A stretch of DNA of 28,195 nucleotides from Chara braunii (taxonomy: Eukaryota; Streptophyta; Charophyceae; Charales; Characeae): positions 3,077,959 to 3,106,153 of the forward strand of contig BFEA01000052.1 in NCBI GenBank assembly GCA_003427395.1, given 5' to 3'. The notes under the pieces are model-generated. The model was not told the origin of the DNA, made no database searches, and saw only the letters and a list, made by a program, of their open reading frames with translations. Below, piece by piece: positions 20,276 through 28,195 of the stretch. Numbering within the stretch: position 1 is the stretch's first letter; the number at the start of each line of letters is the position of its first letter. The position numbers and the translations under genes are program-made.

Positions 20276-20865
20276 CAATAATCCTTTTTGCTAATGGCAT
20301 ATCTACGCGGTCTCGGCGCGCGTATTGGTCAAATGAACTTGTATCAAGAGAAAAAGAGGGGGATTTTTTTTATATAATTTTTATAGCAGCTGTCAAAGTC
20401 AAACCCCTTGACCTATTTCCAGGCCTCCAAAGGTGGAACCCCACTTTCAGTGTTAGGGGTGTCCAACTGCTACAAAGGGTCGCAGTCCGCCTACCACTCG
20501 TTTGTGCAGGGTGTAGAAGAGGGTAGGACTCACAACCGCCTTCATGGTTGTCTAGCGTCAAGAGGTTAACCCCTCAAGGCGCGTGTTAGCTCACACTTGA
20601 GTGTCGAACGCAACCCTTAAGACCATTGAGGGTCATGTGATTATGGATACCACATAGTACGCCATCATTGCGACTGCTTGCGTATTCAGTCATGGCTAGT
20701 CGATATAACAAAGCCTGCATGCCCGCGATATTTATTTTGAGTTTGGCGTGTAACACTCAATTGTTTCATGCATTAAAAAGGTTATGGGTCAAATGCGAAA
20801 AAAGGGAGTAGGCGCGATTTCTGTATGAAGTCTGATATTGTTCATCTTGAAATGTATCGCGTGGT
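20276..20865. other. Unassigned sequence between copies A and D
   Basis: Includes a small GTCAA-ACCCC-TTGAC hairpin near 20396-20410. No gene is recognised. Confidence 0.4.
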
Positions 20866-20869
20866 TAGA

Positions 20870-21180
20870 TATGACTGTCCTAGTCGACCGACATAGGATC
20901 GCGTTTAGAAGATCAACACCTCGACCGACGATTCATGCACGGGTCGGATTTGGGCGTTAACCGCGCGTACCCCCTATGCTACAACGAATGAGAAACGCCC
21001 TTGGCTGGGCCACCTCTGCGATTGCATATGAAAAACCTTCGCATGTGGTTCAGTAACTCGGCGGGGATACGCCCACCTCAGGGATGGTGGCAACTCGCAT
21101 AGGTGGAGGTAAGTTGTACCTCACATAACCCTATCCTGTCGTAGGGGCTTGCGAGAGGTATGGCTGGCGCACTCGGTCAG
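20870..21180 (+). repeat. Copy D: isolated 5' leader of the repeat family
   Basis: Colinear with 17140-17450. Shared blocks are GTCCTAGTCGAC, TTGCATTT/TTGCATAT followed by AAAA.CTT.GCA.T, GGGATACGCCC, GGTGGCAAC, CCTATCCTGTCGTAGG and CACTCGG.AGAGCGAC. Hairpin CCACCT (21073-21078)/AGGTGG (21101-21106) replaces the CCCTAAGGG stem of copy A. CCCTA-TCCTGTCG-TAGGG (near 21129) is intact. The homology ends near 21180. Confidence 0.7.
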
Positions 21181-21553
21181 AGCGACAACACTCTGCGACG
21201 AAGTTCGGCAAAATCCAGTATGACGCGGCCGGGAGGGTCCCCCCTTGTGGGACCAGTGCGCTCGACTGTCCTCCGCCGCCATTGTTGTGATTACCTAATT
21301 CTAATTCTCCAAATTCTCTATTTTCCTTTCTTTGTGAGTGGGTTAATTATGGACGTCTCGGTAGAGGTAGAGGGAGTCTCGGTAGACCGAGGCCGTAGCG
21401 GGAGCAGTTAAAAAACAGAACACCACACAAATAAACAAAAATTAAATATAGTAACTTAACTGAGGCATCAATAAATAAAGCTATAAGTCTGGCATAGAGT
21501 GGTTATCGAAGAGTTATACCATAACACTGACACGATTGACCTAACCCACCGCG
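21181..21553. other. Spacer without recognised feature
   Basis: GC-rich to about 21290, then AT-rich. No gene is recognised. Confidence 0.35.
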
Positions 21554-21688
21554 AGGCGAAGAACAGCTAGCTCGGAGCACCCGCCGCTCCCCATCAAGTA
21601 GTCTGTTGAAGTCAAACCACTACTAGGCGAAGAACAGCGGGCTAAGAGCACCCATTTCCCACCCCTCCCCATCAAGTTTTTTGTTGAA
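21554..21688. repeat. Tandem repeat, 2 x ~71 bp
   Basis: AGGCGAAGAACAGC starts at 21554 and 21625, and both units end in CCCCATCAAGT followed by a TTGAA block. Confidence 0.8.
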
Positions 21689-23985
21689 CGCGGAAGCTGG
21701 TCGAACCTCCTCACGGCGTAGCGCATCATGCTAACGCCTCCCTGTCCTCTAGGGTTCCTTCACCCTCAGAGTTATCGAGGGAGGACCTTTCTTTTTTCAC
21801 CTTGTGCAAGGGTTCCCAGCCTCCCCTTAGGGCTTTCTTGGCACCTATCCCCTGATGTTTTGCTGGGCTCCCCCTTATCTCAGGCTTTCGGCCAGAAATC
21901 CTCTCAGCAGTTTTCTGCCTGCCCTGGCATGCCTTGGCAGTGCCTTCAGGCTGCCCACCACAACCCACTAGCCCCCACCAGCCCCCACCCGTCCCTCGTT
22001 GTGGTACTGTCTGGCTAAGGGCCTCGTTCCACTACTTCATTCCACTGCATCGCCAATAGCCACGAAATGGACGTTGTCAGAATTTGGGTCTGAAATCACT
22101 CGGCGATGGGTCGCCAAGGCTTTCCATTTCCCCTGCCTGCAATGACCCTTCGTGGAGGGCGCTGTCGGTGCGAATACCCTGACAAGGGTATCCGCCCTAG
22201 TTTGTGCAAGTAGCAGGAAGTAGGTTGAAAATCTAAGTATATCGCGCGAGTCACGGCTAGGCATGCTAGGTTGCACTGATAGGACGAATGACCAGAGTAG
22301 AGGGTGAGTAGGCGCGCAGGTTGTGGGTGTGCGGGGGATGGCCCCCTCTTTCTTGATCATGACGCTGGCATAGGCACCAGTAGGAATGGTAGGTGGGGTG
22401 GCATATGGCGAGGCCCCTATATAGGGTGCACTAGTTGTGGGGGGGGGGGGAACCCCGGTGGTTGTGGGCTGCCTGCAAGTAGAGGTGGGTCAAGGTGTTT
22501 TGCGCACCTGCGTGCACCACTTCATATAGGATCACGCGCGGGCTGATGCCAGGCTTGGGCTTAGCCCTATAGGTTACAGTATCGGACTTTCACAACGGAG
22601 ATACGAGAATCGAGGCCAGCAGGCGGCGCCAGGGAGTACGGAGCTATGGGAAGGAAGCTGACGGGTTGAGGGTCCAAGGGAGGGGCTATCTCCGTCAGTT
22701 TTGTTGACTGGCGCGACGACAGGTCCGTCGCATGGGACTGGCGAGGTGCCAGCTGTTCCCACTGGTTGGTCTAGGATTTTGTTTACACCTGGTTGTATAC
22801 TTCTTTTTTTTTCCGTTTTTTTTTTTTTTTTTTTTTTTTTTTTTCCGTCTTCGTCTGCTAATAGTACCCTGGGGCCTAGGCCCGCATTTGAGGTCAGGTG
22901 AGGGCGTGTCACAGGTAAGGCAAGGCACTTTGGATTAGCGGGGCCTGCTCAGACTGCAATAGTGCCTCGGGGCATTGCCGCGATTGGAATCCATCGGGAC
23001 ATCCGTTAAAATTGGAGAGATACCGAAGAAATTAGCATAACCCCAGCGCAAAGGTGCCACGCATAAATGTCGAGGGAGCCCGAGGATTCGGGCTTTCCGT
23101 TTAGGATTCTCTCTGCGGGAGTGGTGCCCGACTGAGCGCTAGACGTGCTGGTCGAGGTAGAAGGCAGCAACAACTTGAAGGAGTGAGAGAGAAGGTGTCG
23201 AGAGTTGGAGTGGTGAAGATAAGGCCGGAGTGAGCGAAGGGGGGGACGGCTCGACCGCGTGACTGTGGGACTGAGCGGTGCAGGGCAGAGCAGACACACG
23301 GGCAGTCGGAGTACGAAACGTTGTAGAAAAAGAAAACCAACCTAGTGGTATACCGCGCCATGTGCATTGAAGACTGGGGATGGCAGAGAAGACGGGCAAA
23401 GCGCAGGAGGGAACACCTGATTCACTCAGCACTTAACTGAAGCAAGGGGAGAGGGAGTTGGCTTTGAGGTATTGAGCCACGGTGAACACGGTGGAAGCAG
23501 TAGTTTGGGCGATAGACTAAGGGATTGAGATGTTAGAGGAGAGAAGGTGCGACGGGCTATGGTGGAAGGGGAGTGACGGGGAGTGAAAAACGAGATATCA
23601 CCTAGTTCTAGATGAAAACAGGTGGGAAGGGAACTATCCTGACGTTTGAGGCTAAGGCGACCACGAATCTGCGGCTAGATTAGGCGGAGGGTTAGCAAGC
23701 TAGGCGATAGAGGAGCGAACTGTTGCGTGGGAGCTATGGAGCAGAAGAGAGGAAGCTGTTGAAACCGACGACACTTTGACCAATTTCGACCGAGGGAAAC
23801 GGCGGGCAGGAGTTCGTTACTCAGGGCAAGCTACGTGGAAAGGGTCGGTGTGGTCACTAGAGGGGTGGACATGGAGCTAAAGGTGGAGTAGACTGTGCGG
23901 AAGCAGGGGTAGGCGACGTCGTGATCCTGGATGTACCCTCCCGCTTCTTTGCGGAGGGTTCGTTCTCTGATTATGCTTTCCTAGC
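21689..23985. other. GC- and purine-rich stretch with homopolymers, no supported gene
   Basis: Contains a G11 run near 22440 and an interrupted T tract at 22802-22844. From 23100 to 23880 the plus strand is purine-rich (GAGGGAG-like blocks), which by itself keeps frames open on the minus strand. No domain or RNA is recognised. Confidence 0.45.
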
Positions 23986-23990
23986 GGTAA

Positions 23991-24290
23991 TGCGGGGCTC
24001 GTCGTCGTGCTTGTTATAATGCCCTGGGGGCTATCGCCGGCCTCATGCGACTCTTCTTCGCTGGCCAGTTCGTCGTGCGTTACACCAAGGGGGATGAGGG
24101 GCTGGCACTTACCATGAGTGAACCGATCTCTATATACTGGTAGGTGCATGCGCGAAGGGGGGTCATGAGGCCAGCCACGGGATCGGAGTACTACATGTTG
24201 GCCAGTGCATATCCGATCTACGCAACTGGAGTAGAAGAGAGGAAGCCGCGGGGAAGAGATACGAACTATAGGTTTGTTTATAGCCAGTAG
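23991..24290 (+). pseudogene. Stop-interrupted coding trace, possibly Ty1/copia RNase H region
   Basis: A single frame is open from 23991 to 24290 except for TAG at 24141-24143. Its translation is protein-like, with NALGAIAGLMRLFFAGQFVV, then RYTKGDEGLAL, and after the stop RPATGSEYYMLASAYPIYAT. RY.KGT...GL.L and R.STSGYVF...PISW are landmarks around the start of copia RNase H, and the spacing here is roughly right. The match is by eye and weak. Alternatives are chance openness of a GC-rich frame or the 160-codon frame on the opposite strand (24359-23877), which I find less protein-like. Confidence 0.25.
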
Positions 24291-24599
24291 TATACTGTGG
24301 GCCATGTTGCTTGCCGCTGTGCTTGCGGAGGTCCAGTCTGAGCTCCCTGCAGGCCGCATGACTTAGACTGGTTAGGAGTACAGACACGGTACGTGTGCCT
24401 AAGCACAGGAGTAGCGGCCTGCCTGTCGGCAGTTATACTGCCAACTCTGTTGGTCGGAGCAGTGAGAACGAGGCGGTGGGGCAAAGGACTCACCATCGAC
24501 CAAGTGTCTGTCGAGCAAAGCAGGCCACAAACCCATGAGCCCACCTCTCGGCCTGCACCAGCGGTTGAAGACATGATGTAGGCACTGCTGCGATTTGGG

Positions 24600-25170
24600 G
24601 AGTCGCCAGAAAGACTGTTGAAGGCCCCTGTTGGTTACTACGGGTTGCGGCTGGTTGCTGCGGACTACTGTTGATTACCGCTGGGTACGGTTGAGGCTAG
24701 CTGCTGCACCCTGGCCCATGCTGCTGCGTACTGGTCCATATCGTTGTCGCTGCGGACCGGGGCATACTGCCGCGTGCTGCTGCGAGTTGTTGGAGGCTGC
24801 CGTTGTGCACCGCTGCTGGTTGCTGGGTACTGTGCACTAACGGGCTGCATACTGCTATCGAATATTGCGAACGGTTGTTGCTGGTTCTCTAATTGTGCAC
24901 GGTAGCTGTTCTCAGGAGCTGTGTATGGATTGTGACTGTTGTTGACTACTGTTGTTACTATTGACCGCGCTGAGTATCATGGTTAGTTGTGGCTGACCAC
25001 ACGATTGCTGCTGCATACAGTGCGCCAACAGTTTGCTACTCCCATTAACGGTGGGCGGACCGCGGTCTACTGAGTGACCGCCGCTGTGCACGGCTGCTGC
25101 ATCTGTGGGCGGAGTACAAGCTGCGGCATGTGGACTGCGGGTGGTTACTGCATATTGTTGCGGGCCATTA
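24600..25170. repeat. Cryptic low-complexity region, CTGCTG / GTTGCTG-rich
   Basis: Irregular recurrence of TGCTGC, GTTGTTG, GGTTGCTG and TACTG with no fixed period. The Gln/Ser/Asn-rich minus-strand frame (25346-24912) is a product of this composition. Confidence 0.6.
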
Positions 25171-25478
25171 TTTGACCGATTCGGGCGGTTGCGCAGACGC
25201 GACTGGGATGAGAGGGAGAGGGGACACTTGGGGAGATGGTCAGGCTGAACGGGTAGGGGGGTAGTGCTGCGATCTGGGAGTTTGTCAGGAGGGGTTGCTT
25301 CGGCAGTTTGATTTTGGTTTGAACGAGCTGTTACGTTGGCTGCCATTGCGAGGCCCTCAGGCGAATCAAGATAACAAGCCCCTCTCTCGCGAGTCTGAGT
25401 GCACCCCTCTTGGATCTGAGAGTCTCAAACCTTTCTTTATCTGCCCTCCTTACTCTAAGTCTAGTCTACTGGTTACGA
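25171..25478. other. Spacer before copy B
   Basis: No feature recognised. Homology with copy A begins only at about 25480, so B lacks the leader module seen in A and D. Confidence 0.4.
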
Positions 25479-25522
25479 GAGGAAGGCGGCAGGCGGGATT
25501 GCAACCCGTAGGTCCGCACCAA

Positions 25523-25591
25523 GACTTTGTGGGAAGTCATCCCACCGATTGCGGGAGCTCTGCCGGAACCTAGGCGAGGTTCTGGAGGCAG
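25523..25591. other. Hairpin cluster, copy B
   Basis: GACTT/AAGTC (loop TGTGGG, 25523-25538), CCC/GGG around ACCGATTGC (25541-25555), and GAACCT/AGGTTC (25566-25582) nested inside CTGCC/GGCAG (25560-25591). The stems differ from those of copy A but pair equally well. Confidence 0.7.
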
Positions 25592-25843
25592 GGATGCCAT
25601 CACCATCTGTACAACCCCCTACACCCATCTTTGCCTATTCCCTTATAGTCTGATTGATGTATGCGTGCATGTCCCTATAAGTATTGCTTTCCATTTATGA
25701 CATCATCAGACTACGTAAAGGAATGCATGTATAATGTCAAATTCAGCTTCTTTGTCTGAGTGAAAACAAATTGTGGGATTGCATATGAGGGAAGGGTGGG
25801 AGAAAAACGGTGTTGTATGAAGTTCGACCGGGTCAACCTAAGG

Positions 25844-26568
25844 CTGGGCCAGTTCCATAAGTTTGGGAAGGCCCAGTGCTATGTTTTACTTTGTATTGCA
25901 TGGAGAACCAGACATGTTCCATAAGTTTGGGTGGTCTGGTTCCTCTGACTTGTGAGGGCTGAATGCGATTGCCTTTTTCAGGAGCCAGTCAAATCCATAA
26001 GTTTGGGTAGTCTGGCGGCCTTGTTTATTTGGGTTTTTGTCGGTTTTTTTTGTTTCTGAACGAGGAGGTGAGCATGTTCCATAAGTTTGGCTGGCTCAAC
26101 CTTTTCCTGCTTGGGTTTTGAGAGAAATGAACCAGGCTGAGGACCGAGACATGTTCCATAAGTTTGGGTGGTCTTGGTCCAATGCCTCGCACACGCTGGA
26201 ACCAGAAGGTTATAACTTTGATATACTCTACTATTATATTATCTATGAACAGGCTAGTCAGACAGGGTTCCATAAGTTTGGGTGGTCTGACTATAGCCTA
26301 TCACCAACTGAAGAGAGTATTAAATAAAGAGTAAACTTGTAGCACGAAGGGGCAGACTTTATCTTGAGCTGAAGATGATCGGCTCAGCTATATGCTACCT
26401 CAAAAGACTAAGTGCAGACAATTATATAAATCTTGGATATTTAAACAGTTCAGGACGACTAGGATGGCCTAGTCACATGCCCAAAGAAGAGAAAAGTTGT
26501 TGTGCCCTTTGTCTATGTGTACTTCTTGGCTGGGCTAGACATGTTCCATAAGTTTAGGTGGTCTAGCC
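25844..26568. repeat. Hairpin array of copy B (loop ATGTTCCATAAGTTTGGGTG)
   Basis: Seven hairpins share the loop on seven stems: CTGGGCC/GGCCCAG (25844-25876), GAACCAGAC/GTCTGGTTC (25905-25942), GCCAG/CTGGC (25984-26016), TGAGC/GCTCA (26069-26098), GGACCGAGAC/GTCTTGGTCC (26141-26180, one G-T pair), TAGTCAGAC/GTCTGACTA (26255-26293) and GGCTAGAC/GTCTAGCC (26533-26568). An eighth, GACTAGG/CCTAGTC (26457-26474), has only a 4-nt ATGG loop. Confidence 0.9.
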
Positions 26569-26834
26569 TTATGCCCTATGTAAGTTGGGTACAAGGGGAT
26601 AAAGCACAAAAAGACTATGAACTATTGTTTGCCAAGTTAACTTTGGGGGTGGTGAGAGTGCTTACCTTTGTGGTTTGGCCTGCATGTGACTGAGTGATGC
26701 TACTGCTTAGTCTAAGTTCAGTTTGATAGTTAGTTGTTGTAGTTGTTTGCCACGTACTAGAGTCATAAGAGTTAGTTTCAATTCCTGCATTTTCTGAGCT
26801 CGTTTTTTTACTTAGATCCATTTCTGCATTTTCT

Positions 26835-27410
26835 GGGATCTTTTATTTATACTTGGTCTTGTATAAATCTTGGTAAGCCACTTTCCCTACGGGAAGCGCT
26901 GTCGAAATTTCTACAAAACTAAGGAGTTAGTGAAAACTTTGGCGTCTTCAGGACCCAGTCTTGATGACTTATTGACTTAGTAAGAATCTAGGAAGCCTCC
27001 TCTTCTAAAGAAAGTGCTGCCCAAATCTTTACTAATTTAGGGAGTTAGCCAAAATTGGGCCTTGAAGGGTCAAAGTCATGTCAGGTTCTAAACTTAGCTT
27101 TGTATAAATCTTTGACTACCACTTTCTCTACGGGAAGCACTGCCGAAATTTCTACAAATCTAAGGGGTTGGTTGAGATTCTGCCTTAACAGAGCCTAGAC
27201 TTTATGTCTGAGTTCAAATCTGACATGGTATAAATCTGGGAAACCATCGTCCCTAAAGGAAGTGCTGCCCGAATTTTTGCTAAGTCAGAGAGTTGAACAG
27301 ATTTTGACTTTCTGGAATCCAAAGGTTAGACTTTTGGGCCAGTATATTTTCTGCGATGACACTTTTCCTACGGGAAGCGCTGCCGAAATTTTTCTAAATT
27401 AGAGGAGTTA
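26835..27410. repeat. Five ~120-bp tandem units with TTTCCC-TAC-GGGAAG.GCTGCCGAAATTT
   Basis: Motif copies lie near 26881, 27001, 27123, 27250 and 27363. The TTTCCC/GGGAAG arms pair through TAC or TAA in most copies, with G-T pairs where arms differ. Each is followed by GCTG.C.AAATTT.TAC and, later, GGAGTTA. The same units occur near 19035, 19160, 19285 and 19370 (copy A) and inverted near 975, 1100 and 1225 (copy C). Confidence 0.85.
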
Positions 27411-27645
27411 ACTTATATTATGACAGGTGGCGACGTATGTAGGAGAGACTACTATGTCATAGTCTACCTTTGCTTGGGCACTGGCTAGAGGTAGACCTAG
27501 ACCTAGTTAAGTATGGTGACTTGAGTAAGATCGTGGTATGAAGATTATTCTCCATGAGCTCATAGACTTAGCCTGAGATTGACCTGTCTTGTGTTACAGG
27601 TCTCCTTGATCGATTGATTCAGGACTTGGGGCTAGATTCAGCTTT

Positions 27646-27683
27646 GATCCTACGAGGATCACCTTTTGTATCACTGATAACAG
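27646..27683. other. Terminal hairpin pair, copy B
   Basis: GATCCT-ACG-AGGATC (27646-27660) is a perfect 6-bp stem with a 3-nt loop. It is followed by TGTATC/GATAACA around ACT (27667-27682), which lacks one base of the stem kept in copies A and C. Confidence 0.65.
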
Positions 27684-28090
27684 GTCGGTTGCCGATTCGT
27701 CGGTTTACGACTCAATTCCAACTCGTCCTCCCTACTCAACCTAAAACGGCTTTAGCCCTGGTGATTTCTATTGTTTTGTTAAGGTTTCACCCGGACTTTT
27801 CCTGAATGGTCATTTAACAAAGGTACTGAGTATTTAATTATGGTCGGTTGGCTGGAGGTTGGGGCTTGCATGACTAAAGCAGGGGGGTATGAGTATGGAG
27901 AGTGGTTGGGGTTGACTCCGTGTAGTGTGTGGACCTTGTTGATTCTTTGATGTGATTGCAGGTGTGTTCTGTAGTTCAGATTTTGGATTTAACTGTCTGT
28001 TGTTACACATATACATATCGTTGTGAGGAGCCCCACAATGATTGTGAGAAGTGATCGTCACATATTTACCCCCTTGTATATATCAGCCTC

Positions 28091-28122
28091 CTGATGAGTC
28101 GGTGAAACTCCGACGAAACAGT
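28091..28122 (+). ncRNA. Hammerhead-ribozyme-like core
   Basis: CTGATGA (28091-28097) is followed by stem II GTCGG/CCGAC (28098-28102 and 28110-28114, loop TGAAACT) and GAAAC (28115-28119). ACA-GTT-TGT then makes a 3-bp stem III ending in the cleavage triplet GTC. All core bases of a hammerhead are present. Stem I is not visible: the bases flanking the core do not pair. Short stem III is typical of hammerheads in Penelope-like and other retroelements, which may act as dimers. Activity is therefore doubtful. Confidence 0.5.
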
Positions 28123-28195
28123 TTGTCACAGCCCCTCGTTTGTTGTCCTCTTCTCCCTCTCTGCCTACGGTTTACCGGGCAGTTCTATTTGACGA
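28123..28195. other. Window end, nothing recognised
   Basis: CT-rich sequence after the hammerhead-like core. The element it belongs to, if any, continues outside the window. Confidence 0.3.

Larger units (their letters stand above)
25480..28065 (+). repeat. Copy B of the structured non-coding repeat family
   Basis: Begins with ATTGCAACCCGTAGG.CCGCA..AAGACTTTGTGGG, shared with copy A at 17586. Modules follow in the same order as A: hairpin cluster (25523-25591), hairpin array (25844-26568), a block containing TTCCTGCATTTTCTGAG, five ~120-bp units (26835-27410), the terminal hairpin pair (27646-27683) and the end block with TGATGTGATTGCA and TTGTGAGA.GTGATCG. It contains no transposon insertion and no long reading frame. 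Confidence 0.75.

Noticed and set aside
24912-25346. 144-codon minus-strand frame rich in Gln, Ser and Asn
   Set aside because: Its composition follows directly from the CTGCTG/GTTG-rich low-complexity DNA.

Overview
The window is a gene-poor, repeat-dense piece of a eukaryotic nuclear genome, most likely from a land plant or a close green relative. Two things support this. A 19-base primer-binding site at 12049-12067 matches the 3' end of a plant-type tRNA-Asp. Degraded 25S/28S rRNA on the minus strand (3115-4290) carries plant-type variants, such as the stretch reading GTGCTTGAAATT on the rRNA strand. The species cannot be named from the sequence. There is no complete, convincing protein gene. 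The best coding traces are a broken, possibly spliced minus-strand gene (7223-6012), an unrecognised 133-codon minus-strand reading frame (14443-14042) and a stop-interrupted plus-strand frame (23991-24290).

Layout from left to right. An (AATC)n tract and a GC-rich block come first (1-410). Next is copy C of a non-coding repeat family in inverted orientation (about 430-1290). Local tandem repeats follow, including four copies at exactly 65 bp (1670-1925). A CT-rich stretch leads into a satellite-like array made of 28S rRNA fragments (3115-3700), which joins a longer degraded 28S segment (to 4290). The middle (4300-12000) is mosaic repeat debris: a large ~490-bp tandem duplication with ATG/TGATGA microsatellites at its edges, a laboratory Nextera mate-pair junction adapter left in the assembly (8511-8548), and a (GAT)n block. 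From 12000 to 15800 there is an isolated retrotransposon primer-binding site, a 202-bp tandem duplication and a (CT)n tract holding a 57-base assembly gap.

The right half is dominated by copies A (about 17140-20275) and B (about 25480-28065) of the same non-coding family, with an isolated 5' fragment, copy D (about 20870-21180), between them. A non-autonomous transposon with an 8-bp target duplication (19451-19786) sits inside copy A. A hammerhead-ribozyme-like core lies just beyond the end of copy B (28091-28122).

The most interesting content is that A/B/C/D family. Its copies are diverged and lack any long reading frame, yet they share many short hairpins. In several of these the loop is conserved while the two stem arms differ between copies in a compensatory way. 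Copy B holds seven hairpins around one 20-nt loop consensus on seven different stems. Copy A holds a parallel array with a different loop consensus. This pattern suggests selection on, or generation through, a folded RNA or DNA strand. I do not recognise it as a described family.
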